Position numbers and translations under genes: made by a program
In this document: piece by piece, positions 6,431 through 16,062 of the stretch
Position numbering within the stretch: the first letter of the stretch is position 1
Layout: every line of letters begins with the position of its first letter
Notes under the pieces: model-generated
The model's database searches: none
The model's input: only the letters and a program-made list of their open reading frames with translations
Told to the model about the DNA's origin: nothing
NCBI GenBank assembly: GCA_905215655.1
Contig: CAJMQT010000034.1
Span: forward strand, 1-18,037
Length of the DNA stretch: 18,037 bases
Direction: 5' to 3'
From: an uncultured bacterium
Lineage (GTDB): Bacteria > Bacteroidota > Bacteroidia > Bacteroidales > Bacteroidaceae

Positions 6431-9400
6431 ATTCTTCAATTTTTTCAACCCTCAGTTTATCCGGGTCAATCTCCTTGAACGCTATGCGCTTGCGGCGCCA
6501 AGTGTAGACGCAGTACAGATGACCGTTCCTGCCTTGTATTATCGCCGGGTAGGAGTAGCGGCTGATGGGGCTGTCTTCCAGCGTGAGCACGTGGTGCCAT
6601 GTCTTGCCGTCGTCTGTGCTCATGGCGAGTGAGAGCGGCGTGCGCGGTCCCTTGTGAGTGCCCATTATGGTCTGGAAATTGTTGTATATCAGCACATGCC
6701 GACCGTCGCGCAGCGTCACGGCGTCGGTGCCGCTCTGGTTGTTGGGTATGTCGCTCAGCGTCACCTTGCTCCATGTCAGTCCGTCGTCAGAGCTGAACGA
6801 TGTCGCCAACAGTCCGTTGTGCGTGCGCATGAGCACTTGCAGCCTGCCGTCTTTCAGTTTCAGTATGCTCGGCTGGATGCACTTTATGGGGCGCATCTTG
6901 GTGTCGTCGGTCAGCGGACGCTCCTCTGCCTCGATGGGACCTGTGCTGGTCCACTGTCCCGTCTTCATGTCGTACAGCTCCACATGGAAGCGCCATCCCG
7001 TCTCGTCCTCGGTGCTTGACGGGCATACTAACCGTCCGTCTATAATCTCGGGCTTGTTCTTTACCGGACCGATAAAGCCCTCGGGCAAGCTCTCCTTACG
7101 GCTCCAAGTGCGTCCGTTGTCTTTCGATTTAGTTACCCATCCCTGCCATTTCGGCACCGTCTCGCCAATCTTGAAGAACAGCCACACCTCTCCGTCGGGC
7201 ATGGTAAAGAGCACCGGGTTCCAGCAAGCCTTGCGCGGCGTCGCCGTGGTGCTTGGCTTGAGGTTGAGTGCGGCGTCCGTTCCGTCGGCTACGAGCACGG
7301 GGGCGTCCCATTTGTCGGCACCTTTCGGCTTGCGGCTCACCCATATCGACACGTCGGGGTTGCGTTCCTTCGTGCCGCCGAAGTATGCCGCCAACAGGTC
7401 GCCGTTGGGCAGCTCGGTTATGGTCGACGCATGAGCCTCGGGGAAGGAGGTGAACTCATACAGGAATTCGTCCTTCACTATCGCCTCGCTGCGCGGCTTT
7501 ATGTCGCGCTCGAAGTGGTGCTGTCCGCTGCCCACGCTAACCTTCTCGCCGCCCGGCAGGTACACCTCGGCTGTGGTGTTGCAGGGCACTTCGATGTCCC
7601 ATACGAGCTTTTCCGGTGTCTTTGTCCAGCGGCTTGCGGCAATACCCCAAGGTGTCTCCGTCTGACCGGAGATGTTGAAGCAGTCAGGAATTTCAAAAGC
7701 GGGCTTGAACGTCAGTACCGCGCTCTCGGAAGCGTCCCAGCGTATGCCCGCCAGATAGCGGTAGCTCCATTTCAGGAGGTCGCCCAAGAGCATCACATGG
7801 TTGGCGCTGTTCATCTGCGGAGCCGCCGTGTCGCCGTTCCACAGCTCCCATATCGTTGTCGCGCCGTTAGCCGCCATGTATCCCCACGACGGATAAGTGG
7901 AGTTGGTGGCAAGGGCGTAGGCAACATCGGCGAAGCCGTTGTCGCTGAGCGTCTCCATCAGCCATGATATGCCTATGACGCCGCATGTCACGTGGTGCAG
8001 ACCTTTATATACGTCGGTCATCTGTCTCACCACATTGCGCGCCACGTCATGGCGCAGCTCATCGGGCACGATGCCGAACGCCAAGGGCAGGATGTTTGCC
8101 GTGACGGTGTTGTTGCCGTAGAATATGCTGTCGGGATAAAGCACGTGGTCGGGGCGTGGCGATGTGCCGCGCTTGCAGGTAAGGAAACGGCGGTTGAAAG
8201 CCTCGGTCATTGTCTGCCGGCGCTCGCGCCACAGGCTTATGTCGCCGTCATTGCCGCTCAGCGTGGCAAAGTGCTCCATCTCTTTCATAATCTTTATGGT
8301 GTAAGCCGTGGCTATCAGCGCGCCGTCGGTCTTGCGTGCCGGGTCCTTGGAGTGTATCAGGTCGAGCCGTTCGGGCGGCAGACACCAGTCGCCATACTTG
8401 TCTTTCGTCATTATTCCGTCGCGCACGTACTCCTTTATCATGTGCTCGAGCCACTTCTTCATTGCCGGATAAGCCGTGACGGCGGGCTTGTCGTCGCCGT
8501 ACTGGCGCAGCAGCATGTCGGCGGAGAGTGGCAGCACGGCCGGCCACGTCATGTTGTCCTCATAATAATTGTAATAGCCGGGCGACACGTTGTTGATACT
8601 TCCGTCGGAACGCTGTGTGTCGACGATGTCGCGTATCCACTTGGCGTAAAGGTCGTGATTGTCGAAGAGGAAGCTCTCGCCCCAGCAGCCGGCGGCACGG
8701 TCGCCTAACCACGGCTGGCGCTCGTCGCGCTGCGGACAGTCAACGGGGAAGCCCTTATAGTTGGAGAGTATGCCCCACCATGCGTTGCGCAGCACCTTGT
8801 TGAAGAGCGTGTCTGACGTGACGAGACCCGCCATCTGCTTGTCCGTGACGGGCTGTGCCGCCGACGCCATGGCGTCTGACACGGTGTATGCAACGTAGTC
8901 GTCGGCATTGATCGCGCCGCGGCGTTGCACCTCCATATAGCGGAAGCCGTGGGTGACGAACCGCGGGAAGTGAAGCTCGCCCCGCTCGTCGCCGCGGCAG
9001 ATATACGTCTCTTCGCTCTGACAGGTGCGCATGTTCTCGCGGTAGAGGCTGCCGTCGGCATTGGCACGCTCGGAGAAGCGCATCCTGATGGTGTCGCCGG
9101 GCTGACCGCTCACGCGGAAAGCAACGACGCCCGACATGTTCTGACCGAAGTCGATCACGTTTTTGTTGATAAGTCTGCCCTTGCCGTAGAGCCTGCGTAC
9201 CATGCCTTCGGCAGGTTGGGCACGCAGGGTGCCGATGGGCAGCGTGGCACGCTCGGCAGTCTGCCATGCAGAGTCGTCAAAGTCGGGACGGCTCCATGCC
9301 CCTTCGTCGCGGCTGACATCGCCGAAAGCCATGCGGGCGTCAAACACCTCGCCGTCGTATTCGTTGTTGGAACGTATCGGGCCGGCTGCCGACAGTTTCC

Positions 9401-10292
9401 ACGTCTCGTCGGTGCTCCACGTCTCGCGGCTGCCGTCCTCATATTTTATGATGACGTTCACACGACATTTGGGCAGTCCGTAGATGGGCGTCTTGTAGGG
9501 TTTGTTCTGGCGCATGGGGAAGTATCTGCCGTTGCCCAACGCCACGCCGAGGCACACCTTGCCGGCAAAGTCCTTGCCGCCCTGCTGCATCAGGGCTGTA
9601 ATGTCATAAGCGTTGTAGAACACGGTCTTGTAAAAGTCGGTGGACATGGGTTTCAATACGTGGTCGGGGTCAAGCTCCGTGCCGTTCACGAAGAAGCTGT
9701 GCAGACCGAGTCCGGCTACATAGGCAGTTGCCTCCGTCACCTTCTTGCGCGGCGTGAAGACCTTACGCACATAGCGTGCGGCGAGCCTCGTGTGCAGCCC
9801 GCGTTCCTCGCCGGCTTGCAGGCTTTCGAGTCCTATCCAACGTCCGCGCCAGTGCGTCTCCGCTGTCAGACCGATGACAAACTGCACGGGGCGGCTCCAC
9901 TCTGTCACGCCTTTGTTTGTCGTCACCTTCACGCTGACCCAGCAGCGTGTGTTGTCGCCAAGTGCCTTGCCGCCATACTTCACCCAGAGAGACTTTGACG
10001 AGCTGACGTCGCCGCTGTCCCACAGGTCGCCGCGACCTGCCGAGGCGTCTGTCGCCGACGTCGCAACGACAAGGCGGTATGACGTCTGCATGACGTCGTT
10101 CCTGTCTGACACAATCTGCCATGAGAAACGCGGAGTGGGGGTGTCGAGCACTATCATCGACGTTGACGGCCGGCGCCCTTCAACCGTCAGCTCGCCGACT
10201 ATTACATACGGCTTGGCGGAACGTGCCACGACGCTCAACACGAAAGCCATCAGCGCTATTGCCGTTATAATTAATCTGTTAAACTGTTTCAT
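6420..10292 (-). CDS. Secreted GH78 alpha-L-rhamnosidase with C-terminal Asp-box beta-propeller
   Basis: 1290 aa. The signal peptide (about 1-26, no lipobox) predicts a periplasmic or secreted enzyme. Residues about 27-930 carry the GH78 order: N-terminal beta-sandwich domains, the YVAGLGLHSFFVNG carbohydrate-binding-like module (190-203), the (alpha/alpha)6 catalytic domain and a C-terminal beta-sandwich. The motif DCPQRDERQPWLGD (518-531) matches the GH78 spacing of D, E, W and D; E524 should be the general acid. E816 in ATTIWELWNG is the likely base. Residues about 941-1290 form a second domain resembling BNR_2 sialidase-like propellers, with Asp-boxes SKDNGRTW, SSDDGLTW and STDDGKTW. Its first strand reads EAHASTI where true sialidases have an Arg-Ile-Pro, so sialidase activity is doubtful. 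It lies after the SusCD operon terminator but on the same strand. Expected action: release of terminal alpha-L-rhamnose from an imported or surface-bound glycan. Confidence 0.93.
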   Translation of the reverse strand: MKQFNRLIITAIALMAFVLSVVARSAKPYVIVGELTVEGRRPSTSMIVLDTPTPRFSWQIVSDRNDVMQTSYRLVVATSATDASAGRGDLWDSGDVSSSKSLWVKYGGKALGDNTRCWVSVKVTTNKGVTEWSRPVQFVIGLTAETHWRGRWIGLESLQAGEERGLHTRLAARYVRKVFTPRKKVTEATAYVAGLGLHSFFVNGTELDPDHVLKPMSTDFYKTVFYNAYDITALMQQGGKDFAGKVCLGVALGNGRYFPMRQNKPYKTPIYGLPKCRVNVIIKYEDGSRETWSTDETWKLSAAGPIRSNNEYDGEVFDARMAFGDVSRDEGAWSRPDFDDSAWQTAERATLPIGTLRAQPAEGMVRRLYGKGRLINKNVIDFGQNMSGVVAFRVSGQPGDTIRMRFSERANADGSLYRENMRTCQSEETYICRGDERGELHFPRFVTHGFRYMEVQRRGAINADDYVAYTVSDAMASAAQPVTDKQMAGLVTSDTLFNKVLRNAWWGILSNYKGFPVDCPQRDERQPWLGDRAAGCWGESFLFDNHDLYAKWIRDIVDTQRSDGSINNVSPGYYNYYEDNMTWPAVLPLSADMLLRQYGDDKPAVTAYPAMKKWLEHMIKEYVRDGIMTKDKYGDWCLPPERLDLIHSKDPARKTDGALIATAYTIKIMKEMEHFATLSGNDGDISLWRERRQTMTEAFNRRFLTCKRGTSPRPDHVLYPDSIFYGNNTVTANILPLAFGIVPDELRHDVARNVVRQMTDVYKGLHHVTCGVIGISWLMETLSDNGFADVAYALATNSTYPSWGYMAANGATTIWELWNGDTAAPQMNSANHVMLLGDLLKWSYRYLAGIRWDASESAVLTFKPAFEIPDCFNISGQTETPWGIAASRWTKTPEKLVWDIEVPCNTTAEVYLPGGEKVSVGSGQHHFERDIKPRSEAIVKDEFLYEFTSFPEAHASTITELPNGDLLAAYFGGTKERNPDVSIWVSRKPKGADKWDAPVLVADGTDAALNLKPSTTATPRKACWNPVLFTMPDGEVWLFFKIGETVPKWQGWVTKSKDNGRTWSRKESLPEGFIGPVKNKPEIIDGRLVCPSSTEDETGWRFHVELYDMKTGQWTSTGPIEAEERPLTDDTKMRPIKCIQPSILKLKDGRLQVLMRTHNGLLATSFSSDDGLTWSKVTLSDIPNNQSGTDAVTLRDGRHVLIYNNFQTIMGTHKGPRTPLSLAMSTDDGKTWHHVLTLEDSPISRYSYPAIIQGRNGHLYCVYTWRRKRIAFKEIDPDKLRVEKIEELKD

Positions 10293-10379
10293 ATCATAGG
10301 TGTTTTTTTATAAGAACGGAATTTTCTTATCATATTTTCCTGAATTGACAAAAGTTGCTGTAAACTCCGGAACCTTTCT

Positions 10380-10415
10380 AAAAAACAGGTCGCTTACCGT
10401 CTTCGGCAAGCGACC
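10380..10415 (-). terminator. Intrinsic terminator of the susCD-lipoprotein operon
   Basis: On the minus strand an 8-bp perfect stem GGTCGCTT/AAGCGACC (plus two further GC pairs past one mismatch, six-base loop) is followed by TGTTTTTTAG, a U-run. It lies about 90 bp past the lipoprotein stop. It separates that operon from the rhamnosidase gene, which therefore likely has its own promoter in 10293-10379 or depends on read-through. I found no good TAnnTTTG box there. Confidence 0.8.
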
Positions 10416-10506
10416 ACAGGTGATACGTTTGTTTCATCGCGTACCATCCAAGAAAAGCACGAACCGAAGGCATGGTCAGGCATGCCCTCGATTTGCTGCT
10501 TCCGGA

Positions 10507-10974
10507 TTATTCACCGCTTGCCTTTTTACCGACAAACGTGTATTTGTAAGTTGTCGTTACACGTCCGCTACGCTGTTTCAGAGTGAACGTTACCGTCATT
10601 TCTTTTTCCGCGTTGATGCGACCTAAAAATATGCTGGAAAGAGCATTTACGACTGAGTTGTTGTAGAAGTAGAAACCTTCGCCGGCGTATGTGATGTTGG
10701 CGAGCAGGTTATGATCTACCGCAAACTCGTCGCACTTCAAGATGAAGTTGCCGAAGTTTGCCTTGTCGGCTTCTATCGTTACTGTGCCTGCCGACTCGTA
10801 AACCGTCGTTTCGCCCTCCTTCACTCTGCTGAAAGTTCCGCTGTAAACACCTGCGGCGGCAACTTCGGGAGCTCCGTCACTTACAGGTCCGTTGTCATCA
10901 TCGTCGCTGCAAGACACGAAAGTCATGGGCAATGCCAACAATATCGCAAATAAAAATATTAAATATCTTTTCAT
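10507..10974 (-). CDS. Small surface lipoprotein of the SusCD operon, unknown function
   Basis: 155 aa. A type II signal peptide ends at the lipobox FVSC, with lipidated C22. The cysteine is followed by SDDDD, matching the acidic lipoprotein export signal that directs lipoproteins to the cell surface in Bacteroides. The mature part (about 130 aa) is rich in alternating hydrophobic and polar residues (AAAGVYSGTFSRV, GTVTIEADKANFGNF, MTVTFTLKQRSG), suggesting a compact beta-barrel or beta-sandwich. I do not recognise the family. It follows susD by 16 bp and precedes the terminator, the position where SusE/SusF-type glycan-binding proteins sit. A binding or accessory role is therefore inferred, though it is much smaller than known SusE/F proteins. 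Confidence 0.85.
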   Translation of the reverse strand: MKRYLIFLFAILLALPMTFVSCSDDDDNGPVSDGAPEVAAAGVYSGTFSRVKEGETTVYESAGTVTIEADKANFGNFILKCDEFAVDHNLLANITYAGEGFYFYNNSVVNALSSIFLGRINAEKEMTVTFTLKQRSGRVTTTYKYTFVGKKASGE

Positions 10975-10990
10975 AATCGTATCTTTTTAA

Positions 10991-12811
10991 TTAGTATCCT
11001 GCATTCTGATCATCGTCCGTTATCGCCGAGTTGGTGCCTATCTCTTTTGCCGGTATAGGTCTGTACCACTTGATTTCGCCGCGGGCATTGCTCATGTCGG
11101 CAGGGCTTGATATTTCTCTGTTAAATTCAACGTTGTATTTTACAAGCTGCTTTGTTCTGCGAAGGTCGACCCAACGTGTCGTCTCGGCCCACACCTCTCT
11201 TACGCGCTCGTCGAGGATCACGTCGATGGGACGTAACGTTCCGAAGTTCGGACTTATCGTGTAATCGGCATGATAACTTGCGAAGGATTCGAGATGCGTC
11301 GCATGAGCGCGGTCGCGGACGGTGTTGACATATTTAAGCGCCATGCCCTCGTTGCCTGCCATGAGGTAAGCCTCGGCAGCCGTAAGATACATCTCGCTGA
11401 CGTGGAACACCACGATGTCGCGATAGCAGTTGCTCACTCCGCCCTGCTGGACGGTGTTGGGATCGTCAAACTTCTTCGTTACAAGCGTCGGAGCGACGTA
11501 TTGTGAGATGTAAGACGCATAGTCCTTGGTCGTCACGTTGCCGGGCGTACCGTCGGCTTGGAATTCCCAAAGCATTGCAGGCTCGGCGATATAGTGCACC
11601 TTGCATGCGTTGGCTGCCGTGCCTTTTGCAAACTGTGATTTGTGCTCGGCGATGTATTCATTGATTTCTTCCGTCGTGGTGTACCATGGGAAGTATCGCT
11701 CGGTAATGCCGAGGTTAGCCTTTGCTTCTTCCGAGGCATTGTAATAAGCGTAATAACCTGATGCCGGCCAAGGATATTCGTTGGGGAAGTAATTGTAGAT
11801 GGTGGTCATGAACGTTGCCTCAAAGCGTTCGTCGCCTTTCGCCCAGATGTATATTGCCTTGGTGTTGGGAACCAGCACGCCCGAACATGATTTCAGACCG
11901 GAGGTGATAGGGTCTCCAAGTTGCGAGCCGTAGGTGTTCTGACGCTGGTTACCACCGTTGAGCACGTCGCCCGGGAAACCGTCGCGTTCATACTGAACAG
12001 ACCAGATCTCTTCTTCGTTGCCTTCGTTATAAGGGCTCCACTTGTCAGCAAAGCTCATCGTGAGAGGCTGTCCTGCTATCACCTCGTCGGCATAGCGTGC
12101 CGCCTTGGCAAAGTTTTCGGTGCTTGTAACGCTGTAAGTGCCTTTTGCGGCGTCGGTGAGCTGAGTGTCCAGATCCCATGCTGCGGCAAGATAAACCTTT
12201 GCAAGCAGTGCCTTGACAGCCCTGCGGTTGACGTTGCCTTTGTGGTCTTCTGCGGGCAGGGCTGCGTCGGTGGCCAAGCCTTCAAGCTCGTTGATGACGC
12301 TTGAATATATATCTTTGAGCGGCGTCTTGGGATAATCACGTTTCTTGCCGTTTTCGATATATTCGGTAACGTAAGGCACCGAGCCATACTGCTGGGTGAG
12401 CAGATAGTAACCAAAGCAGCGTATGAACTTAGCCTCGGCAAGATACTTCGGATTTTCCGCTCCGTACTTGGCAAGGCAGTTAGCCTGATTGATCATATAA
12501 TAAGCGTTCTTGTAATACTCCTCGACACCGCTGTCTTCGTATGTCAAGTCGTAGGTGTTATAGTCGTTTGAGCGCGCCGTCTGCGTCACCGTGTAAATGT
12601 CGGTTCCCCACTCTGTGAGGTTGACGTCGTTGACCATTGGCTTTATGGCGTTATACATCGACACGCGGACGGCAGCCTGACCCTCTTCCGTCGCGAAATA
12701 AGGCTCGGCGTCGATAGCCGCCTTATTGTCTGCATCAAGGAAGTCGCTGCAGCTTGTATTTACAAAGGTAGTGACAGAAGCCAGAAATATTGCTAAAATA
12801 ACTTTTTTCAT
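10991..12811 (-). CDS. SusD/RagB-family glycan-binding outer-membrane lipoprotein
   Basis: 606 aa. The signal peptide ends in the lipobox NTSC, lipidated C21, followed by SDFLD, as in many SusD proteins. It has the TPR-like helical N-terminal half (EGQAAVRVSMYNAIKP; AYYMINQANCLAKY; AKFIRCFGYYLLTQQYGSVPYV; ALLAKVYLAAAWDL) and the C-terminal SusD block (FHVSEMYLTAAEAYLMAGNE, YVNTVRDRA, ILDERVREVWAETTRWVDLRRTK, WYRPIPAKEI). It forms the lid over the SusC transporter and captures the oligosaccharide at the cell surface. Starts 22 bp after the susC stop; same operon. Ligand specificity cannot be read directly, but the linked rhamnosidase suggests a rhamnose-containing glycan. Confidence 0.96.
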   Translation of the reverse strand: MKKVILAIFLASVTTFVNTSCSDFLDADNKAAIDAEPYFATEEGQAAVRVSMYNAIKPMVNDVNLTEWGTDIYTVTQTARSNDYNTYDLTYEDSGVEEYYKNAYYMINQANCLAKYGAENPKYLAEAKFIRCFGYYLLTQQYGSVPYVTEYIENGKKRDYPKTPLKDIYSSVINELEGLATDAALPAEDHKGNVNRRAVKALLAKVYLAAAWDLDTQLTDAAKGTYSVTSTENFAKAARYADEVIAGQPLTMSFADKWSPYNEGNEEEIWSVQYERDGFPGDVLNGGNQRQNTYGSQLGDPITSGLKSCSGVLVPNTKAIYIWAKGDERFEATFMTTIYNYFPNEYPWPASGYYAYYNASEEAKANLGITERYFPWYTTTEEINEYIAEHKSQFAKGTAANACKVHYIAEPAMLWEFQADGTPGNVTTKDYASYISQYVAPTLVTKKFDDPNTVQQGGVSNCYRDIVVFHVSEMYLTAAEAYLMAGNEGMALKYVNTVRDRAHATHLESFASYHADYTISPNFGTLRPIDVILDERVREVWAETTRWVDLRRTKQLVKYNVEFNREISSPADMSNARGEIKWYRPIPAKEIGTNSAITDDDQNAGY

Positions 12812-12833
12812 ATCTGTATGTCATTAGTGTTTG

Positions 12834-15800
12834 TTAGAATTTAATGTTAGCGCCCAACTGCCATGTGACGGTGCTCGGACCGTCGTTGCTGTTTGAAGCC
12901 GTAGCCCACTCCGGATCGTAGCCCTTGTATTTGGTGATTACGAACGGATTGGTGACAGTGCAGTAAATGCGGAAGTTGGTGCATCCGATTTTTTGGAGCC
13001 ATGCCTTGGGCAGGGTGTAGCCCAATGTTATGTGCTTTACCTTTACATACGAACCGCTTGTGAACGAGTTGGTAGAGCCCAGCCAGTTGGGGGTGCCCAC
13101 ACCGCCGTTGCCAACCGCCACGTTCGGGAACGGATAAGAACCATAGTGCGTCTTCTCCTGATAAACCGGATTGATGTATGTTCCGTCGGGATTTATTCCG
13201 TCGCAGTCGATCAGCGTTCCGGCCGGTATGTACCAGTCGGCGTTGAGGCGCATCGTGGCGCGGTTGTTGATATTTAAGTAATCATTATAGAAGTTTGAGT
13301 AAATTGTGAAGTTCTGCTTCGTATAGATTGAGAACGAGAAGTCCCAGTTCTTGTATTGTAGGTTAGATGAGATACTTCCGGTCCAGTCAGGGTCGCTCTT
13401 GTAAATCTTCTTGTCTGTGTCGGTCAGACGTCCGTCGCCGTCCACATCCTTGATTATCGGGTTGCCTTCGATAAGTCCGTAGCATTTGTAATAATACTCA
13501 TACTCGGGAACCGACGTGCCGGGGGTGAAGCCCTGTATTCTTGCTATCTCGTGGTCGGGAACGATCATGTTGCGGTCGCTGACGATGCCTACCCACTGAT
13601 ATCCGTAGATGTTGTTGTAAGGCTGTCCGATGAAGAGGTTGCCCGTGGGGTCGCCGGTGACGAGGTTACCCGTGCCGTTGATTTCGAGCACCTTGTTCTT
13701 GTTGTGCGCGAAGTTGAACGTTGTTGTCCAATGCCAGTCCTTGGTAACGATGTTTTCTGTTGTCAAAGAAACCTCGACACCGCTGTTGCGTACAGAGCCG
13801 ATGTTGGTGATCATTGACGATCCGCCCGCCTCGAGAGGCAGCTGAACGTTGTAAAGCAGGTCGGTTGACTTCTTGTTGTAAACATCGACGCTACCGCGGA
13901 TACGTTCGTTAAGGAAGCCGAAGTCGATACCTGCATTGAATTCGTGAGAACGCTCCCACTTCAAATCCTTGTCAATGACGCCGCTGGGATACATTCCCTG
14001 CATGTAAGACGAGCCGAAGGGATAATATACCGGACCTGACGCCGTGAGACGTGTGGCGTAGTTGCCGACGCTGTTATTACCGGTCACACCGTAGGAGAGA
14101 CGCAGCTTGAGGTTGCTCAGCCATTTGCGTGTGTTCTCCATGAACTTCTCTTCCGATATGCGCCATGCTAAGGCGAATGAGGGGAATGAAGACCAGCGGT
14201 TGCCCTTTGCGAACTTGGAGCTGCCATCCCATCTTACTGTCGCCGTAGCCATGTACTTGCCTTTGTAAGAGTAGTTTGCCCTCAAAGCGTATGACATGAG
14301 TGAAGACTCGGCAAAGCTGCTGCTTGAATTATTATAGTCGTAGCCCTTGTCGGTGGTGCCGATAGCCCACCACTCTGTGCCGGCAAGCACTTTGTTGTAG
14401 TAAAGTTTCTCTGCCTCGGAGTTGTTGTAAGATGCCGAAACAAGTCCCATTACGTTGATGTGGTGTGCCTCGTTGAAGGTCTTGTCGTAGGTAATCATGT
14501 TGTCCCAAGTCCATGAGTAGGCAGCCGATGTCTGGCGGCGTGCCGTGTTCTGGCTCTGACCTGCCAGCGTGCCCTCGTAGAAGCCGTAACGCTCATAGTT
14601 GAACGTGGGCGAGAATGTAGACTTCAATGTGAGTCCTGCCAGCGGGGTCGCTTGCAGATATACGTTGGCCATTGCCAGCCATGACGCCGTGTTGGACGAC
14701 TGGTCCTGCATGTAAATCAGCGGGCTGATGTTGCTGGTGAACTGATAGACGTCGGTGCCCAACACTTCTTTGCTGCCCGGCTTGAGGTTGATGTTGCCGT
14801 TCTCGTCGTAAGGCTGGCAGAAGTCGTTGATATGAAAGGCGTTCTGCACGGCGTTGTCGCTGGCGTAGTCGTGGTCTATCTTGGCGAGGTTTACGCTGAA
14901 ACCGGCTGAGATATACTTGTTGAGCTGTCCGTCGAGACTTCCCTTGATGGTGAACTTCTCGGTCTTGTCGCCCTTGAACGTGCCTTCCTCGCTCATGTAG
15001 CCGAGTCCCATGTGGTAACTTACCTTGTCCGACGCGCCGCTGACGGCGATGTAGTGGTTCTGCTGCTTGCCGTCTTGAAGCACGAGGTCGCGCCAGTTGT
15101 AAGTCTTGCCCTGTTCGAGTATTTCTTTCATGCGGAATACGCCGTCGGGTCCTGCCGAGTTGCTGTTGAGCAGACAACGGTCAAGGTCGTTGTTTACCAT
15201 GACGGGCTTGCCGTTCATGTAGTCTCCGTTTGCCGCGCTGAGGAATTTCAGGAAGCGGTACTTATAGAACTGTTCGCCGTTCTGGAAGTCCGGCATGCGC
15301 GCCACCTTCGCCACGCCGTAGTATCCGTCGTAAGAGATGGTGGGCTTGTTGGAACGCTTGTTGACCGACGTGCCGCTCTTGGTGGTTACCATCAGCACAC
15401 CCGCCGTTGCGCGGCTACCGTAGATTGCTGTTGAAGATGCGTCTTTCAGTACGTCGATGCGCTCGATGTCCTGCGGGTTGAGGAAGTCGATATCGTTGCA
15501 GATTACGCCGTCGACAACATACAGCGGGCTCTGGTCGCCGCTGATGGAGTTCTTACCACGTATCTCGATGTTCATGCTTCCGCCGGCACGACCTGACACC
15601 TTGGTGATGTTCACGCCGGGCACGCTGCCCTGCAAGCCTTCGAGCACGGAGGGTGCGCCCTTCTCGTTGATCTTGTCGGTGCCGATGGATGATACCGAAC
15701 CTGTAAGGTCAGACTTCTTCATCGTTCCGTAACCTACAACGACAACCTCGCTCAGCGCTTGGTTGTCTTCTTCCATGACGATGTTGAGCACGGTCTTGTT

Positions 15801-16049
15801 GCCCGGCACCACGGTCTTTGCCTTATAGCCGATATATGTTGCAACTACTTTTGTTTTACTGTCGGCAGTCGGTATCTTGAAATTTCCGTCGAGATCCGTT
15901 ACCGCCACAGACTTTCCATCCACCGATATGGTCACTCCGATCAGCGGAGCTCCCTCTGCGTCTTTCACCGTACCGCTGATTGCCTGTTGGGCAAACGCGC
16001 CTATGCACGACGCTGAAAGCGCAATGAATAAAAACAGTTTTTTATACAT
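12834..16049 (-). CDS. SusC/RagA-family TonB-dependent outer-membrane transporter
   Basis: 1071 aa. Signal peptide (about 1-20, AFA before QQAISG), then the N-terminal carboxypeptidase-regulatory-like extension (about 22-95, ISGTVKDAEGAPLIGVTISV), a TonB box region EVVVVGYGTMKK (101-112), the plug domain with NPQDIERIDVLKDASSTAIY (191-210) and SRATAGVLMVTT, then a long beta-barrel ending in aromatic phenylalanine (LGANIKF). It imports oligosaccharide through the outer membrane with energy from TonB/ExbBD. It is first gene of the susC-susD-lipoprotein operon. The start codon is preceded, 13 bp upstream, by the octamer repeat array described separately. No STN domain is present, so regulation by direct anti-sigma signalling is not expected; no HTCS gene is in the window. 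Confidence 0.97.
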   Translation of the reverse strand: MYKKLFLFIALSASCIGAFAQQAISGTVKDAEGAPLIGVTISVDGKSVAVTDLDGNFKIPTADSKTKVVATYIGYKAKTVVPGNKTVLNIVMEEDNQALSEVVVVGYGTMKKSDLTGSVSSIGTDKINEKGAPSVLEGLQGSVPGVNITKVSGRAGGSMNIEIRGKNSISGDQSPLYVVDGVICNDIDFLNPQDIERIDVLKDASSTAIYGSRATAGVLMVTTKSGTSVNKRSNKPTISYDGYYGVAKVARMPDFQNGEQFYKYRFLKFLSAANGDYMNGKPVMVNNDLDRCLLNSNSAGPDGVFRMKEILEQGKTYNWRDLVLQDGKQQNHYIAVSGASDKVSYHMGLGYMSEEGTFKGDKTEKFTIKGSLDGQLNKYISAGFSVNLAKIDHDYASDNAVQNAFHINDFCQPYDENGNINLKPGSKEVLGTDVYQFTSNISPLIYMQDQSSNTASWLAMANVYLQATPLAGLTLKSTFSPTFNYERYGFYEGTLAGQSQNTARRQTSAAYSWTWDNMITYDKTFNEAHHINVMGLVSASYNNSEAEKLYYNKVLAGTEWWAIGTTDKGYDYNNSSSSFAESSLMSYALRANYSYKGKYMATATVRWDGSSKFAKGNRWSSFPSFALAWRISEEKFMENTRKWLSNLKLRLSYGVTGNNSVGNYATRLTASGPVYYPFGSSYMQGMYPSGVIDKDLKWERSHEFNAGIDFGFLNERIRGSVDVYNKKSTDLLYNVQLPLEAGGSSMITNIGSVRNSGVEVSLTTENIVTKDWHWTTTFNFAHNKNKVLEINGTGNLVTGDPTGNLFIGQPYNNIYGYQWVGIVSDRNMIVPDHEIARIQGFTPGTSVPEYEYYYKCYGLIEGNPIIKDVDGDGRLTDTDKKIYKSDPDWTGSISSNLQYKNWDFSFSIYTKQNFTIYSNFYNDYLNINNRATMRLNADWYIPAGTLIDCDGINPDGTYINPVYQEKTHYGSYPFPNVAVGNGGVGTPNWLGSTNSFTSGSYVKVKHITLGYTLPKAWLQKIGCTNFRIYCTVTNPFVITKYKGYDPEWATASNSNDGPSTVTWQLGANIKF

Positions 16050-16062
16050 AAGATTATTTTTT

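Noticed and set aside
7429..7500. Calling the C-terminal region of the 1290-aa protein a true sialidase
   Set aside because: Asp-boxes are present, but the Arg-Ile-Pro strand is replaced by Ala-Ser-Thr-Ile, so only a sialidase-like propeller can be claimed.
10293..10379. Promoter of the rhamnosidase gene
   Set aside because: The best match on the minus strand (AACTTTTG) fails the TAnnTTTG consensus at the first base and lacks a -33 box, so it was not called.
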